DNA of 64,000 nt from Rhodococcus sp. IEGM 1381 (GCF_030056795.1 NZ_JASHKQ010000001.1:620001-684000), one strand, 5' to 3'. Shown: positions 1 through 8,672, numbered from the stretch's first letter. Notes: generated by a model not told the origin, from the letters alone. Program-made: numbers and translations.

Positions 1-1144
1 CTGGCAGGCCGGCGGGGCTGCGGCCAGCGAGGCCGGCTCCGTCGGCCCGAATCCGCCACAGGTTGGCGGCAAGTGCAGGATCGGTGACGACTAGGGAATC
101 TAGTGCTCCGCATCCTCGCTCAACGACTCGTGCCCTGTCGATGGTCTCATCCATTGTGTCCCCAACCACTTCGACGAACAGCCATGCCGCCCCCCGCGGT
201 AAAGGAGGAACGGCCGCCGGCCCGCGACGCTGGCGCACCACATCGACAATCCGCGAGTCGATTCCCTCACATGCAGTCGGTGCGAATTCGAGCACGGTCG
301 GTGATGCATCTCCGGCCGAGGCAATGTCGGCATAGCCGAGCACGACCAGGATGCGGTGAGCTGGCTCGGTGACGAGCCTGACAGTTGCTTCGGTGACAAG
401 CCCGAGCGTGCCTTCGCTGCCGATCAACATACGCGCGACGTCAAATCGGTTCTCGGGTAACAGGTGTTCGAGCGCATAGCCAGAGACTTGACGCCCGAAT
501 TGAGCGAACTCGGTGCGTATGGTTGCCAGGCCCGACGCTGTGGCCGACTGCAGGTTATTCAGTACAGCGGAATTCTTGGGTCGTCTGACCGTCGATCCTC
601 CTACCGAGGACGTAAGGCGCAAGTCTTCACCGGTACCTGCGAGAAGGCGTAATTCTGTGACGTTGTCTGATGTTCGGCCGTAGCCCAACGTGCGCGATCC
701 GCATGCATTGTTACCGATCATGCCGCCGATAGTGCAGCGTGTGTGGGTCGAAGGGTCGGGTCCGAACCGAAGGTTGTGCGGTGCCGCAGCGGCTTGTAGG
801 ACAGCTTGAACCGTACCGGGCTGTACAACGGCAGTTCGGGTGTCCGGGTTCATCTTCAGAACCTGGTTCATATGGCGGCTGAAGTCCAGCACGATTCCGG
901 CACCCACAGCGTTACCTGCGACCGACGTTCCTGCCCCTCTGGCCGTGATGGGAATACCTTCGTCGCGGCACACCGTCAAAACAGATGCCACTTCATCGGA
1001 ATCGCGTGGACACACAACCGCCATCGGGGTCACCCGGTACAAGGAAGCATCGGAGGAGTAAGCAGCACGTCGCGCCCCATCGACGTGGACATCTGCGATG
1101 CCACATCGGCGAAGGAGCCCGGCGAAGGATTCAACGGAAGTCAT
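1..1144 (-). CDS. FAD-linked oxidase, N-terminal part (D-lactate dehydrogenase / GlcD-like), cut by window edge
   Basis: Reading the minus strand from an ATG at 1144 gives an uninterrupted 381-codon frame that runs off the left edge. It carries the PCMH-type FAD-binding signature: ARGAGTSVAGNAVG, then FGPDPSTHTRCTIGGMIGNN, then ACGSRTLGYGRTSDN. Further on comes LLPENRFDVARMLIGSEGTLG, which is typical of the GlcD/Dld flavoprotein dehydrogenases that oxidise 2-hydroxy acids such as D-lactate or glycolate. Members with this N-terminus are often about 950 residues long and end in an Fe-S/GlpC-like domain; that part is outside the window. The gene is divergent from a GntR regulator, and a perfect palindrome touches its start codon, so substrate-responsive control by that regulator is likely. 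The substrate is an inference. Confidence 0.85.
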   Translation of the reverse strand, partial: MTSVESFAGLLRRCGIADVHVDGARRAAYSSDASLYRVTPMAVVCPRDSDEVASVLTVCRDEGIPITARGAGTSVAGNAVGAGIVLDFSRHMNQVLKMNPDTRTAVVQPGTVQAVLQAAAAPHNLRFGPDPSTHTRCTIGGMIGNNACGSRTLGYGRTSDNVTELRLLAGTGEDLRLTSSVGGSTVRRPKNSAVLNNLQSATASGLATIRTEFAQFGRQVSGYALEHLLPENRFDVARMLIGSEGTLGLVTEATVRLVTEPAHRILVVLGYADIASAGDASPTVLEFAPTACEGIDSRIVDVVRQRRGPAAVPPLPRGAAWLFVEVVGDTMDETIDRARVVERGCGALDSLVVTDPALAANLWRIRADGAGLAGRSPAGLP

Positions 1145-1177
1145 CTGTAGCATGCTACAGGATGTGGCATGCTACAG
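1145..1177. promoter_or_regulatory. Tandem palindromic operators between oxidase and GntR gene
   Basis: CTGTAGCATGCTACAG at 1145-1160 is a perfect 16-bp palindrome. A second copy, TGTGGCATGCTACA at 1163-1176, has one mismatch. Their centres are 17 bp apart. The arrangement fits binding of two dimers of the adjacent FadR/FCD-type GntR protein, blocking both divergent promoters. That the GntR protein is the binder is an inference. Confidence 0.7.
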
Positions 1178-1192
1178 ACGTGTAATGGTTGA

Positions 1193-1198
1193 TATAGT
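1193..1198 (+). promoter_or_regulatory. Candidate -10 element (TATAGT) of the GntR gene
   Basis: TATAGT ends 6 nt before the GTG start at 1205 and no Shine-Dalgarno sequence is visible between them, so the transcript is probably leaderless. The matching -35 region would fall inside the second palindrome, which suggests autorepression. Confidence 0.45.
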
Positions 1199-1204
1199 TA
1201 CCGA

Positions 1205-1933
1205 GTGCCCGACAACCTCCTCGAACCTCTGACTCCATCTAGTGGGCGCCGGATGGAGCAAGTCGTGACTGCTATCAGAACTGCCATCGACAATGGCCGG
1301 ATGACACCTGGGGTGAAGTATTCGGTCTACCAGTTGGCTGACCAACTGAGTGTTTCTCGGACCCCGGTACGCGACGCGTTACTGCGCTTAGAGGAAGCTG
1401 GGCTGATCCGCTTCGAGGCGCGCCAAGGCTTCCGAATCATGCTCCCACATCCTCAAGAGATCGCAGACATCTTTGCTGTACGTCTCGCGCTCGAACTGCC
1501 TGCGGTTCGTAGGGCAGCTGCGCGCTGCAATACTGACACGGGAGATATTCTGAGGGATCGAATGCGGTTGATGCATCATGCTGTGAAGGATGCAGATGAG
1601 AGGTCCTTCATGAGCCATGACCAGCTACTGCACGATCATATTCTGGATTCCTCAGGTAATGCTCGTGCCCGAAAAATAGTCGCGTCGTTGCGGGAGTCGA
1701 CTCGGCTTCTAGGAGCGTCCACCGCAGATCGCATCCGAACGCTTTCAGATATAAACGATGAACATACCCCTATTGTCGCCGCCATTGTCGCAAACGATCC
1801 AGACGCTGCCGAAAGAGCAATGTCTACACATCTGGTGGTAACAGGAAGACTTCTTGTCACTCAGGCAGTACGCGATCAAAAGCTCGAAGATCTGGACGTG
1901 GATACGATCTGGAACAACACAATTTCCGCATAG
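1205..1933 (+). CDS. GntR-family transcriptional regulator (FCD/FadR subfamily)
   Basis: This 242-residue protein has an N-terminal winged helix (about residues 14-75, with YQLADQLSVSRTPVRDALLRL as the recognition region) followed by an all-helical FCD effector domain (about 80-220) with the RLALELPAVRRAA helix and conserved histidines. FCD domains usually bind a small carboxylate, often with a metal ion. The gene is divergent from the FAD-linked oxidase and separated by twin palindromes, so it most likely controls that oxidase and itself in response to a 2-hydroxy acid. The GTG start has no ribosome-binding site but follows a -10 element by 6 nt. Confidence 0.9.
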   Translation: MPDNLLEPLTPSSGRRMEQVVTAIRTAIDNGRMTPGVKYSVYQLADQLSVSRTPVRDALLRLEEAGLIRFEARQGFRIMLPHPQEIADIFAVRLALELPAVRRAAARCNTDTGDILRDRMRLMHHAVKDADERSFMSHDQLLHDHILDSSGNARARKIVASLRESTRLLGASTADRIRTLSDINDEHTPIVAAIVANDPDAAERAMSTHLVVTGRLLVTQAVRDQKLEDLDVDTIWNNTISA

Positions 1934-2054
1934 CGACAGGCATTTCCGAAAGCCGTCAGAAAATCCCCTACTACTCTATTTGAATGCAACCACAATGCAG
2001 CGGTGCATCACATCCGTCGACGTGTGCACAGGAGACCAAGTGGTCTGAGCCGTT

Positions 2055-2192
2055 AGTTCGTCGGGGCCATGGCGCTTCGCTGCTTTGATCTATCAGTTTG
2101 AGTTGTCGGTGGAGGTCGCGGCGGGTGTATACCCAGGCGAAGGGTTCGGCGGTGCGGTTGTAGCGTTCGGCTGATGGAAAGTCCGTGTTAGC
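2055..2192 (-). mobile_element. C-terminal remnant of an IS630-type transposase
   Basis: On the minus strand one frame reads ...SAERYNRTAEPFAWVYT followed by RRDLHRQL, which matches the NxTAxPFxWxxTrxdL tail of IS630/Tc1-like transposases. The frame meets a stop (TAG at 2196-2198) just upstream, and no DDE core, start codon or terminal inverted repeat is visible nearby. I read it as a scrap left by an old insertion. The rest of the 1934-2380 gap between the GntR and SDR genes shows no gene I can support. Confidence 0.5.
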
Positions 2193-2380
2193 AGCCTATC
2201 GCAGGTCGCCAACACGGCTGCAAAATCAGAACGGTGCTGAGCTGGCGTTTCGGCCAAGACGGTGCGGAAAATGCAATTACCGACCGACGCCCCGCGCAAG
2301 TCAGTCGAACCGTCGGACAACCAGAGTTCACCAAAACCTTTGTCGTGAGCGGAAACTCGACCCCTGCTACGAAGTTCCGC

Positions 2381-3052
2381 TCACCTGGTGCGAAGCACCA
2401 ACTCGGTGGGGTGTGCATCCGCCGGCGTATCGATGGCATTGCGGACCGCACGCGCAACGGTGCCGGGCTGCAAGAACTTCGATCCGTCGTACTCCCCACC
2501 CTCGTGCGCGACGATCTCCCGCTGCATCTCGGTGTCGATGCGTCCGGGATGGACCGAGGTGACTCGCAACGACGGCTCTTCCAGACGCAATGCATCACCG
2601 AAGGCCCGGAGTGCGAACTTGCTCGCCGCGTAAGCTCCCCAACCCGGGTTCGCGCGAATGCCCGCACCCGAATTGATCAGCACCACATGGCCTTTGGCAG
2701 CACGTAGTGCAGGGAGTAGCAGTCGAGTGAGTTCGACGACGGCGATGACGTTCACCTCGTACTGGCGTCGCCAGTCTTGCGCCGTCGACTCCTCGACCGT
2801 CCCGAGCGCTGCCACTCCGGCGTTGTGCACCAACACGTCCAGAGAATCGATGCTCGACGCGGCGGCCGCCACGGCGTCGGGATCGGTCAGTTCCACCGGC
2901 CACGGAGTAGACCCGGCCAATTCCGACGCGATGGGCTTCAGCGAGTCGGCCGATCGGCCCCCCAGCAACACGTGGTGATCCGGGGCGAGCAGTCGGGCGA
3001 TATGGGCCCCGAGGCCCCTGCTTGCTCCGGTCACCAACGCAGTACGAGTCAT
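2381..3052 (-). CDS. Short-chain dehydrogenase/reductase
   Basis: This is a 223-residue classical SDR. The Rossmann glycine motif TGASRGLG is at residues 8-15, NAG at 77-79, and the catalytic triad is Ser128, Tyr141 and Lys145 (YAASK). R33 after the second strand favours NADP(H). It should oxidise or reduce a carbonyl or hydroxyl group on an unidentified substrate. The protein is a little shorter than usual (about 250) because the C-terminal substrate loop is short. The gene stands alone, downstream of the DinB-like gene on the same strand with a 48-bp gap. Confidence 0.85.
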   Translation of the reverse strand: MTRTALVTGASRGLGAHIARLLAPDHHVLLGGRSADSLKPIASELAGSTPWPVELTDPDAVAAAASSIDSLDVLVHNAGVAALGTVEESTAQDWRRQYEVNVIAVVELTRLLLPALRAAKGHVVLINSGAGIRANPGWGAYAASKFALRAFGDALRLEEPSLRVTSVHPGRIDTEMQREIVAHEGGEYDGSKFLQPGTVARAVRNAIDTPADAHPTELVLRTR

Positions 3053-3100
3053 GCCCCCAGATTAATCGGGTCGTTCCTACAGGCTCCACTCCCAGGTTGG

Positions 3101-3616
3101 CTAAAAGCTCATCCCCGCCTCGGAGGCCCAGGTCTGGGTGGTGTTCGCACCGTCGAGTTCTTCGCGAACGATGTCCGCGTGGCCGGCGTGCTGCGAGATC
3201 TCGCGCAGGATGTGCAGCACTGTGAATCGTGCAGTCTGCCAGATTCGTTCAGGTGCCCAGGGTGCCGTCGGGACCGGGACGGAGAGGTTCAGATCCAACG
3301 TCGCGAGGGCGTCGGTGGTAGAACGCGCTACCTGTTCCCATTCCGCGATCAGACCGGGGACGGTCTCGTCGTCGGCCATCACGTACTCGCTGCCGGCGCT
3401 GGCCATGTCGAATTCGGACGTCTCGTCCAGGTCCGCGATCACCGTCATCCAGTGCCGTTCGTTGCTGACAACGTGGTGCAGCAGCCCGCCCAGGGTCAGC
3501 TCGCTGGCGGTCGTTCGGGTGCGTGCCTGCTCGTCGGTGATTCCGCGAACGGTGATGAGAAAGTTGGCGCGCTGTTCGGCGAGCATCTTCACGATGTCGG
3601 TGCTTTCGGTGGTCAT
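3101..3616 (-). CDS. DinB-family protein (four-helix bundle, DUF664-like)
   Basis: The 171-residue protein has the DinB/DUF664 pattern: a first helix, then LTLGGLLHHVVSNERHW (His47/His48) and, near the C-terminus, REISQHAGHADIVRE. These histidines normally bind a divalent metal. Family members include bacillithiol and mycothiol-dependent transferases as well as many proteins of unknown role. The ATG at 3616 is preceded by AGGAGGA with a 4-nt spacer, so I prefer it to longer upstream starts. The promoter region is shared with the divergent hydrolase gene. Confidence 0.8.
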   Translation of the reverse strand: MTTESTDIVKMLAEQRANFLITVRGITDEQARTRTTASELTLGGLLHHVVSNERHWMTVIADLDETSEFDMASAGSEYVMADDETVPGLIAEWEQVARSTTDALATLDLNLSVPVPTAPWAPERIWQTARFTVLHILREISQHAGHADIVREELDGANTTQTWASEAGMSF

Positions 3617-3722
3617 CTTGTCCTCCTGGTGGCTGATGAATCTCACACTAGGTCCGATCGCGGACGCATTCGGTCCGCAATCCAAACGAGCGGAATTGCG
3701 CGGATGGACGCAAACTGTCTGC

Positions 3723-5060
3723 ATGGGCGATCGAGGTTTCACTTCCACGCAGTTGGCGGCACGCGCGGCATATCTGCTCAGGGGTAACGACCTGGGCACC
3801 ATGACCAGCGCCGCCCCGCGCCTGTACCCGCACATGTGGAGCTGGGACGCGGCGTTCGTTTCCGTCGGATTGGCACCGTTGAGCGTCGAGCGGGCCGTGG
3901 TGGAAATGGACACTCTGCTTTCGGCGCAGTGGACGAACGGGATGATCCCGCACATCGTGTTCGCCAACGGAGTCGACGGTTACTTTCCCGGCCCGGCGCG
4001 GTGGGCCACCGGAACCCTCGCCCCGCACGCGCCGATGAACCCACAGACCTCGGGCATCACCCAACCACCGGTGCATGCGATAGCCGTGCAGCGCATCCTC
4101 GATCACTCCAAACGGCACGGGCGAACCACGCGCGCCGTCGCCGAGGAGTTTCTCGATCGACGCTGGGGCGATCTGGTGCGGTGGCATCGTTGGCTCGCGC
4201 AGGCTCGCGACGTCGACGACAACGGACGCATCGCGTTGTTCCACGGTTGGGAGTCGGGCATGGACAACTCTCCGCGCTGGGATTCGGCGTACGCCAATGT
4301 TGTTCCTGGAGTGATGGATCCATACTTCAGGGAGGACAAGGCGGTCATCACCGATGCCTCTCAGCGGCCCAGCAACCTCGAGTACGACCGCTACATCTGG
4401 TTGGTGGAGGAGATGAAGCAGGTCGGGTACGACGACGACGCGTTGAAGACCAAAATGAGCTTTGCTGTCGAGGACGTGTTCGTCAGCGCGATCTTCGCGG
4501 TGGCATGCGACGTGCTCGCCACCATCGGGGAGGACCATTCGCGTCCGCACTCCGATGTTCGTGAGTTGCGCTCGTGGGCCGAGAAGTTCCGCAAGGGCGT
4601 CGTCGCAACGACGGATGCGCGCTCCGGTGGAGCTCGTGACTTCGATCTGCGCACCGGCCAGTGGATCGGCACCGAGACCATCGCGATGTTCGCGCCGTTG
4701 CTGTGCGGCGGCCTGCCACGCGAGCAGGAGCGCAACCTGCTTCGGATCTTCGAGGGCACACGATTCTGCGGCCATCCGGATCTGCGGTACGCCGTCCCGC
4801 CATCGACGTCGCCGGTGTCGAAGGACTTCCGCGCCCGTGAATATTGGCGTGGGCCGGTGTGGCCGGTGATGACGTGGTTGTTCTCGTGGGCGTTCGCGCG
4901 CCGCGGTTGGTCCGAGCGGTCCCTGTCCCTGCGGGACGAGGGATTGCGGCAGGCCAGCGACGGTAGCTTCGCCGAATACTACGAGCCGTTCACCGGCAAG
5001 CCGCTCGGCAGCATGCAGCAATCCTGGACGGCCGCGGCCGTGCTGGACTGGCTGGGTTAG
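3723..5060 (+). CDS. ggh: GH63-type glucosylglycerate hydrolase
   Basis: From the ATG at 3723 the protein is 445 residues. It has the (alpha/alpha)6-barrel signature of the GH63/MGH-like enzymes: YPHMWSWDAAF (Asp42), GWESGMDNSPRWD (Asp181), REYWRGPVWPVMTWLF and, near the end, FAEYYEPFTGKPLG (Glu418). As I recall, the glucosylglycerate hydrolase of Mycolicibacterium hassiacum is 446 residues with catalytic Asp182 and Glu419, so both residues match with an offset of one. The enzyme would release glucose from glucosylglycerate, a compatible solute made under nitrogen limitation. The frame is open far upstream, but the residue numbering supports this start. Mannosylglycerate is an alternative substrate. 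Confidence 0.8.
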   Translation: MGDRGFTSTQLAARAAYLLRGNDLGTMTSAAPRLYPHMWSWDAAFVSVGLAPLSVERAVVEMDTLLSAQWTNGMIPHIVFANGVDGYFPGPARWATGTLAPHAPMNPQTSGITQPPVHAIAVQRILDHSKRHGRTTRAVAEEFLDRRWGDLVRWHRWLAQARDVDDNGRIALFHGWESGMDNSPRWDSAYANVVPGVMDPYFREDKAVITDASQRPSNLEYDRYIWLVEEMKQVGYDDDALKTKMSFAVEDVFVSAIFAVACDVLATIGEDHSRPHSDVRELRSWAEKFRKGVVATTDARSGGARDFDLRTGQWIGTETIAMFAPLLCGGLPREQERNLLRIFEGTRFCGHPDLRYAVPPSTSPVSKDFRAREYWRGPVWPVMTWLFSWAFARRGWSERSLSLRDEGLRQASDGSFAEYYEPFTGKPLGSMQQSWTAAAVLDWLG

Positions 5061-5066
5061 CGCGAT

Positions 5067-5753
5067 TCAGCTGAGGTAGCTGTCCACCAACGGGCCGACG
5101 ACGTCGAACGAGGTGGCGTCGGGCACGAGGTACTTGGCGACGGTGCCGCACACGAAGGGATGCCAGGCGGAACCGGAGTCGGTTCCCACGGACGAGACGG
5201 CGAGGATGTCGCCGAAGTAGATGCCGGGCAGGTGCCGCTGAACGAGCTCGTCGTTGTGCGAGGCGACGGCCAGCAATTCTTCGACGTGACTGCGATCGAC
5301 TTCGTCGCCCATGGATGCGAGCAGATCCGCTCCCTCGGCGCGGGCCCGGACGGGGTCGCTGTCGAGCAGCGTCAATGCGCCCACGGTGACGCCGCGGCTC
5401 TGTAGTTCGACGGCAATGGCGTGGGCGAGAACTCCGCCGAACGACATCCCCAGAAGGTGGACGGCACCGGCGGGCTGGACGCGAACGATGTCGCCGGCGT
5501 ACGACGCTGCCAGGGCCGCGAGGGACTCGGAGCGTTCACCGGACGTCGGTACCTGGACGCCGTAGATGGGCCGGGCGTCGTCGACGTGAGTGGCCAGACC
5601 TGCATAGCAATCGACGAGCCCCACCAGGGGGTGGATGCAGAACACGGGATCGAGGTGTCCTGCGCTGCGGATCGGTGCGATGGTCGGCACCGCGTAATCG
5701 GACGGGTCGAGTTCCGTGAGAGCCAAGTGCGAGAGATCGTTCACGACAGTCAT
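5067..5753 (-). CDS. Stand-alone thioesterase-domain protein (NRPS/PKS TE type)
   Basis: The 228-residue alpha/beta hydrolase has the TE pattern VFCIHPLVGLV, an intermediate GVQVPT and the nucleophile elbow GMSFGG (Ser104), followed by LLDSDP. Such domains release or proofread acyl chains on carrier proteins. There is no NRPS or PKS gene in the window, so its carrier is elsewhere or it acts on a free thioester. The ATG at 5753 has GGAGG 7 nt upstream, which decides against a longer upstream start. The expected C-terminal His may be in SAWHPF. It converges on the glucosylglycerate hydrolase gene with only 6 bp between them. Confidence 0.75.
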   Translation of the reverse strand: MTVVNDLSHLALTELDPSDYAVPTIAPIRSAGHLDPVFCIHPLVGLVDCYAGLATHVDDARPIYGVQVPTSGERSESLAALAASYAGDIVRVQPAGAVHLLGMSFGGVLAHAIAVELQSRGVTVGALTLLDSDPVRARAEGADLLASMGDEVDRSHVEELLAVASHNDELVQRHLPGIYFGDILAVSSVGTDSGSAWHPFVCGTVAKYLVPDATSFDVVGPLVDSYLS

Positions 5754-5906
5754 GGGTGCGCCTCCGAGCCAAGAGATGTAGTTCGTGTTTCCATTGGGTT
5801 TGTTCGTGCCGACTCTGGGTATGTCGCCCTCGGCAGCGTGAGTGTTACCCACGTCTCATTACCGACGACTCAACCACGTCTGTGGACAGAACGCATTAGT
5901 GACTGT

Positions 5907-7163
5907 TCACCATGGGTGCGATCTGGTGCAGTTGTCGACCTGGACGTCTCGCAACCACACCAGCAGCGCGAGGACGGCGAAGCCTGCTCCCGCGAGGCAG
6001 ACGCCAGTCCACCCGAAGTGTCCCCACGCCAGCGTGCCCACGGCGGATCCGACCGATGCGCCCACGAAATACGTCGTCATGTAGACGGAGTTGATACGGG
6101 CACGGGCAGGCGGTTCGAGGGCGTAGACGATGTTCTGATTGCTCACGTGCACGCCTTGCAACGCCAGGTCGACGAACACGAACGCAATGACGAAGACAAT
6201 CCAGTAGTGCCCTCCCAGGGCGAACAGTGGCCACACCGCGATGAGCAACACTGCGCTGGTACCGCTGGCCCATTGCACCAGGCCGCGGTCTGCGAGCCTG
6301 CCTGCAACGGACGCCATCAGGGCCCCCGCCACACCGGTCAATCCGATCAGGCCGATCTGTGCGGCATTGAACCCGAATCGGTCACCGGACAACAGCAGCG
6401 TCATGCTCGCGAACACGGTGCTCACCGATGCGAACGAGAGGCCGCCCAGCAAGGCTCTCGTTCGCAGCCGCGGATGGGTGCGCACCAACCGACCCATCGA
6501 CAGCAGAGCCGAGCCGTAGGAGACGTCTGCGGTGGCGGTTCTAGACGGCAGTACCCGCCACAGTCCAGCGGCCGAGATCAGCATGAGCACGGCGGCGAGG
6601 CGATAGACACCCTGCCAACCGGTGACCGCGGACAACAGTCCCGAGATGCTGCGCGCCAGCAGAATGCCGGTCAGCAACCCACCCATCACGACGCCGACGA
6701 TGCGCCCTGATTGCTCGGGGTGTGCCATCGACGCGGCGAACGGGACGATGACCTGCGCAGCGACCTAGAACAATCCGGCGATTGCTGTGCCGACCAACAG
6801 CCACGACAGACCCGGTGCGAAGCCGGTGATCGCCTGACCGGTTGCCGCAAGGATCATCAGTCCGACGCTCAACTTTCGGCGGTCGACGACATCACCGAGG
6901 GGAACGATCAGCAGCAGGCCGAGTGCGTAGGAGATCTGCGCGACGGTCACCGAGGCCGCCGCGGCAGATTCCGAGACGCCGAACTCGGAGGCTATGAGGT
7001 CGAGCAGGGGCTGGTTGAGGTAATTGCCGCCTGCCGAGAGTCCGGTGGCGACGGCCATCAGTGCGACGACCGGTGTGCTCACGCCGGTGCGTGAGGTAGT
7101 TGCTGTGTTCACGTAACCAGAATCCACGGTTGCGATCGTGCTGTCCAATAGAACGCTCCGCAT
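5907..7163 (-). pseudogene. MFS transporter broken by an in-frame amber codon
   Basis: Two open stretches in the same frame, 6768-7163 and 5907-6764, together encode a complete DHA-type MFS exporter of about 400 residues. They include GGNYLNQPLLDLIASEFGVS, PLGDVVDRRK in the first cytoplasmic loop and AGRLADRG in the second half. The only interruption is TAG at 6765-6767 in the context AGLF-stop-VAAQVIVPFAA. Homologues usually carry serine there, so a TCG to TAG change would explain it. No frameshift is present. The start may be 7163 or GTG 7112. The gene is divergent from a LysR regulator that would be expected to control it. A real nonsense mutation or a sequence error are both possible. Confidence 0.8.
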
Positions 7164-7183
7164 GATCGATCTGTTCAGCAGAT

Positions 7184-7189
7184 AGAATC
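7184..7189 (+). promoter_or_regulatory. Candidate -10 element (TAGAAT) of the LysR gene
   Basis: TAGAAT ends 7 nt before the GTG start at 7197 and no ribosome-binding site is visible, again consistent with a leaderless transcript. ATAGAA occurs at 7148-7153 and again at 7183-7188, which may mark LysR contact sites. Confidence 0.4.
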
Positions 7190-7196
7190 GAATCCC

Positions 7197-8075
7197 GTGG
7201 AACTACGACACATTCGCTACGCAGTCGCCGTGGCAGAAGAGCAGCACTTCGGTCGGGCTGCCATGCGGCTGCGGGTTGCCCAGTCGGCCCTGAGCAGCCA
7301 GATTCGCGATCTCGAAAAGGAGCTGGGAGTCGAACTCTTCGCGCGTACCAGCCGGAGTGTCAACGTCACCGCGGTCGGGCAGACATTTCTCGAGCGCGCC
7401 TACAGCGTGCTCGGTGCGGTGTCCCGGTTGGTCGCCGACGTTGCCCCCGATCCCACCACCTCCACCAGACGACTACGCATCGGGATGATCGAGCCGCTCG
7501 CCCGCGTCGACGTCGTTGCGATCATCGGCCGGGTCTCGCGGCGCTATCCGAACACGACGGTGACGTTGCTTCCGCGCGCGAGTGCCGAGATTCTCGACGG
7601 CATCGCCGGTGGGGACCTCGACGTCGGCATCATCGGACTCGCGCCCGGCCGCCCGAATCCAGGATTGACTTCGACAGCCCTGTGGACCGAGCCGCATGCC
7701 CTGTTCGTCGCAGCCGAGCATCCATGGGCGCTGCGCGAGTCGGTCCGGTTGGCCGAACTCTCCGAGGTGACGATGATCGACAGGCCCGCAGGAAGCGAGG
7801 CCAGATTACAGTCCGACCACGCCTTCGTCCGATCCTCGGTGACGCGTGGGCGCATCCTCGAGGCCGACTCGGCCGAACTTATCGGGCAACTCACCGAGGC
7901 CGGGTTGGGTGTGACTCTGCTACCGACGTCGTTGGCCTCGATCTTCCCGAGACTGAGGATGATCGACGTGATCGACGCACCGACCCGAACAGTGTCGGTG
8001 GTGACGAACCCCGGGAACGCCAACGCCGTGATCGCAGCGTTCGTCGAGGATCTGATCACCGCCGTGCGCCGATAG
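7197..8075 (+). CDS. LysR-family transcriptional regulator
   Basis: The 292-residue protein starts with the LysR winged helix (MELRHIRYAVAVAEEQHFGR, then AAMRLRVAQSALSSQIRDLE, residues 1-60) and continues with a periplasmic-binding-like effector domain (about 90-290). Its start faces the broken MFS gene 33 bp away, so it probably sensed a compound exported by that carrier. The GTG start is supported by the LysR N-terminal consensus. Confidence 0.9.
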   Translation: MELRHIRYAVAVAEEQHFGRAAMRLRVAQSALSSQIRDLEKELGVELFARTSRSVNVTAVGQTFLERAYSVLGAVSRLVADVAPDPTTSTRRLRIGMIEPLARVDVVAIIGRVSRRYPNTTVTLLPRASAEILDGIAGGDLDVGIIGLAPGRPNPGLTSTALWTEPHALFVAAEHPWALRESVRLAELSEVTMIDRPAGSEARLQSDHAFVRSSVTRGRILEADSAELIGQLTEAGLGVTLLPTSLASIFPRLRMIDVIDAPTRTVSVVTNPGNANAVIAAFVEDLITAVRR

Positions 8076-8081
8076 CCTCCC

Positions 8082-8120
8082 ACATGTCACTATTGACATG
8101 TCGACACTGGAATCTAATAT
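8082..8120 (+). promoter_or_regulatory. Promoter and operator of the PadR gene
   Basis: ACATGTC (8082-8088) and GACATGT (8095-8101) form a perfect 7-bp inverted repeat with a 6-bp spacer. It overlaps TTGACA (8093-8098), which is followed after 16 bp by TAATAT (8115-8120). The ATG of the PadR gene is 6 nt after this -10, so the transcript should be leaderless. The operator over the -35 indicates autorepression; PadR proteins commonly bind ATGT/ACAT palindromes. Confidence 0.65.
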
Positions 8121-8126
8121 ATTCCT

Positions 8127-8672
8127 ATGTCACTTCCGCACGCTCTTCTCGGTTTGCTCGCGATCGAGTCGCGCAGTGGTTACGACCTGACCGAAGCCCT
8201 GGGTGCAGACGGCATCGGCAAGCACGCCTGGACAGCCGGCCATACCAGCATCTACCCGGAGCTGAACCGACTCGACGCCATGGGCTCCGTCGAGGTGATC
8301 GAGCGTGGAGCTCGGGGCAGGCGGACCTATGCGATCACCGATGCAGGGCGGGACGAACTCAGAACGTGGCTGGTCGACGCGCCGATTCGCCCGGCAGTGG
8401 TGCGTAACGAGAATGTGCTCCGACTGTTTCTGCTCTCGGCGCTGGGGCCCGAGGACGCCATCGTCTTGTTGACGCGAATCATCGAGCACGCGGAGACGGA
8501 GGCGGCGGCGCTTCGCCGAGCCCGGCAACCACACCGAGATCAGATCCCCGATGGCCCCTCGGGCTTCGGCCAACTCGCCGCCGAGTACGGAATTCGGACC
8601 GACGACGCACTGGCCGACTGGGCCCATTGGGCAATCGAGCACTTTCGAAGCAGTATCGACGGAGGCAAGTAA
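8127..8672 (+). CDS. PadR-family transcriptional regulator
   Basis: The 181-residue protein has an N-terminal PadR winged helix (LPHALLGLLAIESRSGYDLT, with WTAGHTSIYPELNRLDAMG as recognition helix, about residues 1-85) and a C-terminal helical dimerisation region (about 90-175). PadR proteins repress genes for phenolic acid or drug responses. The next gene starts directly after its stop codon, using GGAGG inside the PadR end, so the two form an operon. That downstream hydrolase gene is broken. Confidence 0.85.
   Translation: MSLPHALLGLLAIESRSGYDLTEALGADGIGKHAWTAGHTSIYPELNRLDAMGSVEVIERGARGRRTYAITDAGRDELRTWLVDAPIRPAVVRNENVLRLFLLSALGPEDAIVLLTRIIEHAETEAAALRRARQPHRDQIPDGPSGFGQLAAEYGIRTDDALADWAHWAIEHFRSSIDGGK

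Noticed and set aside
3138..3722. A 195-codon upstream extension of the glucosylglycerate hydrolase
   Set aside because: It lies antisense to the DinB-like gene and the catalytic residue numbering fits a start at 3723.
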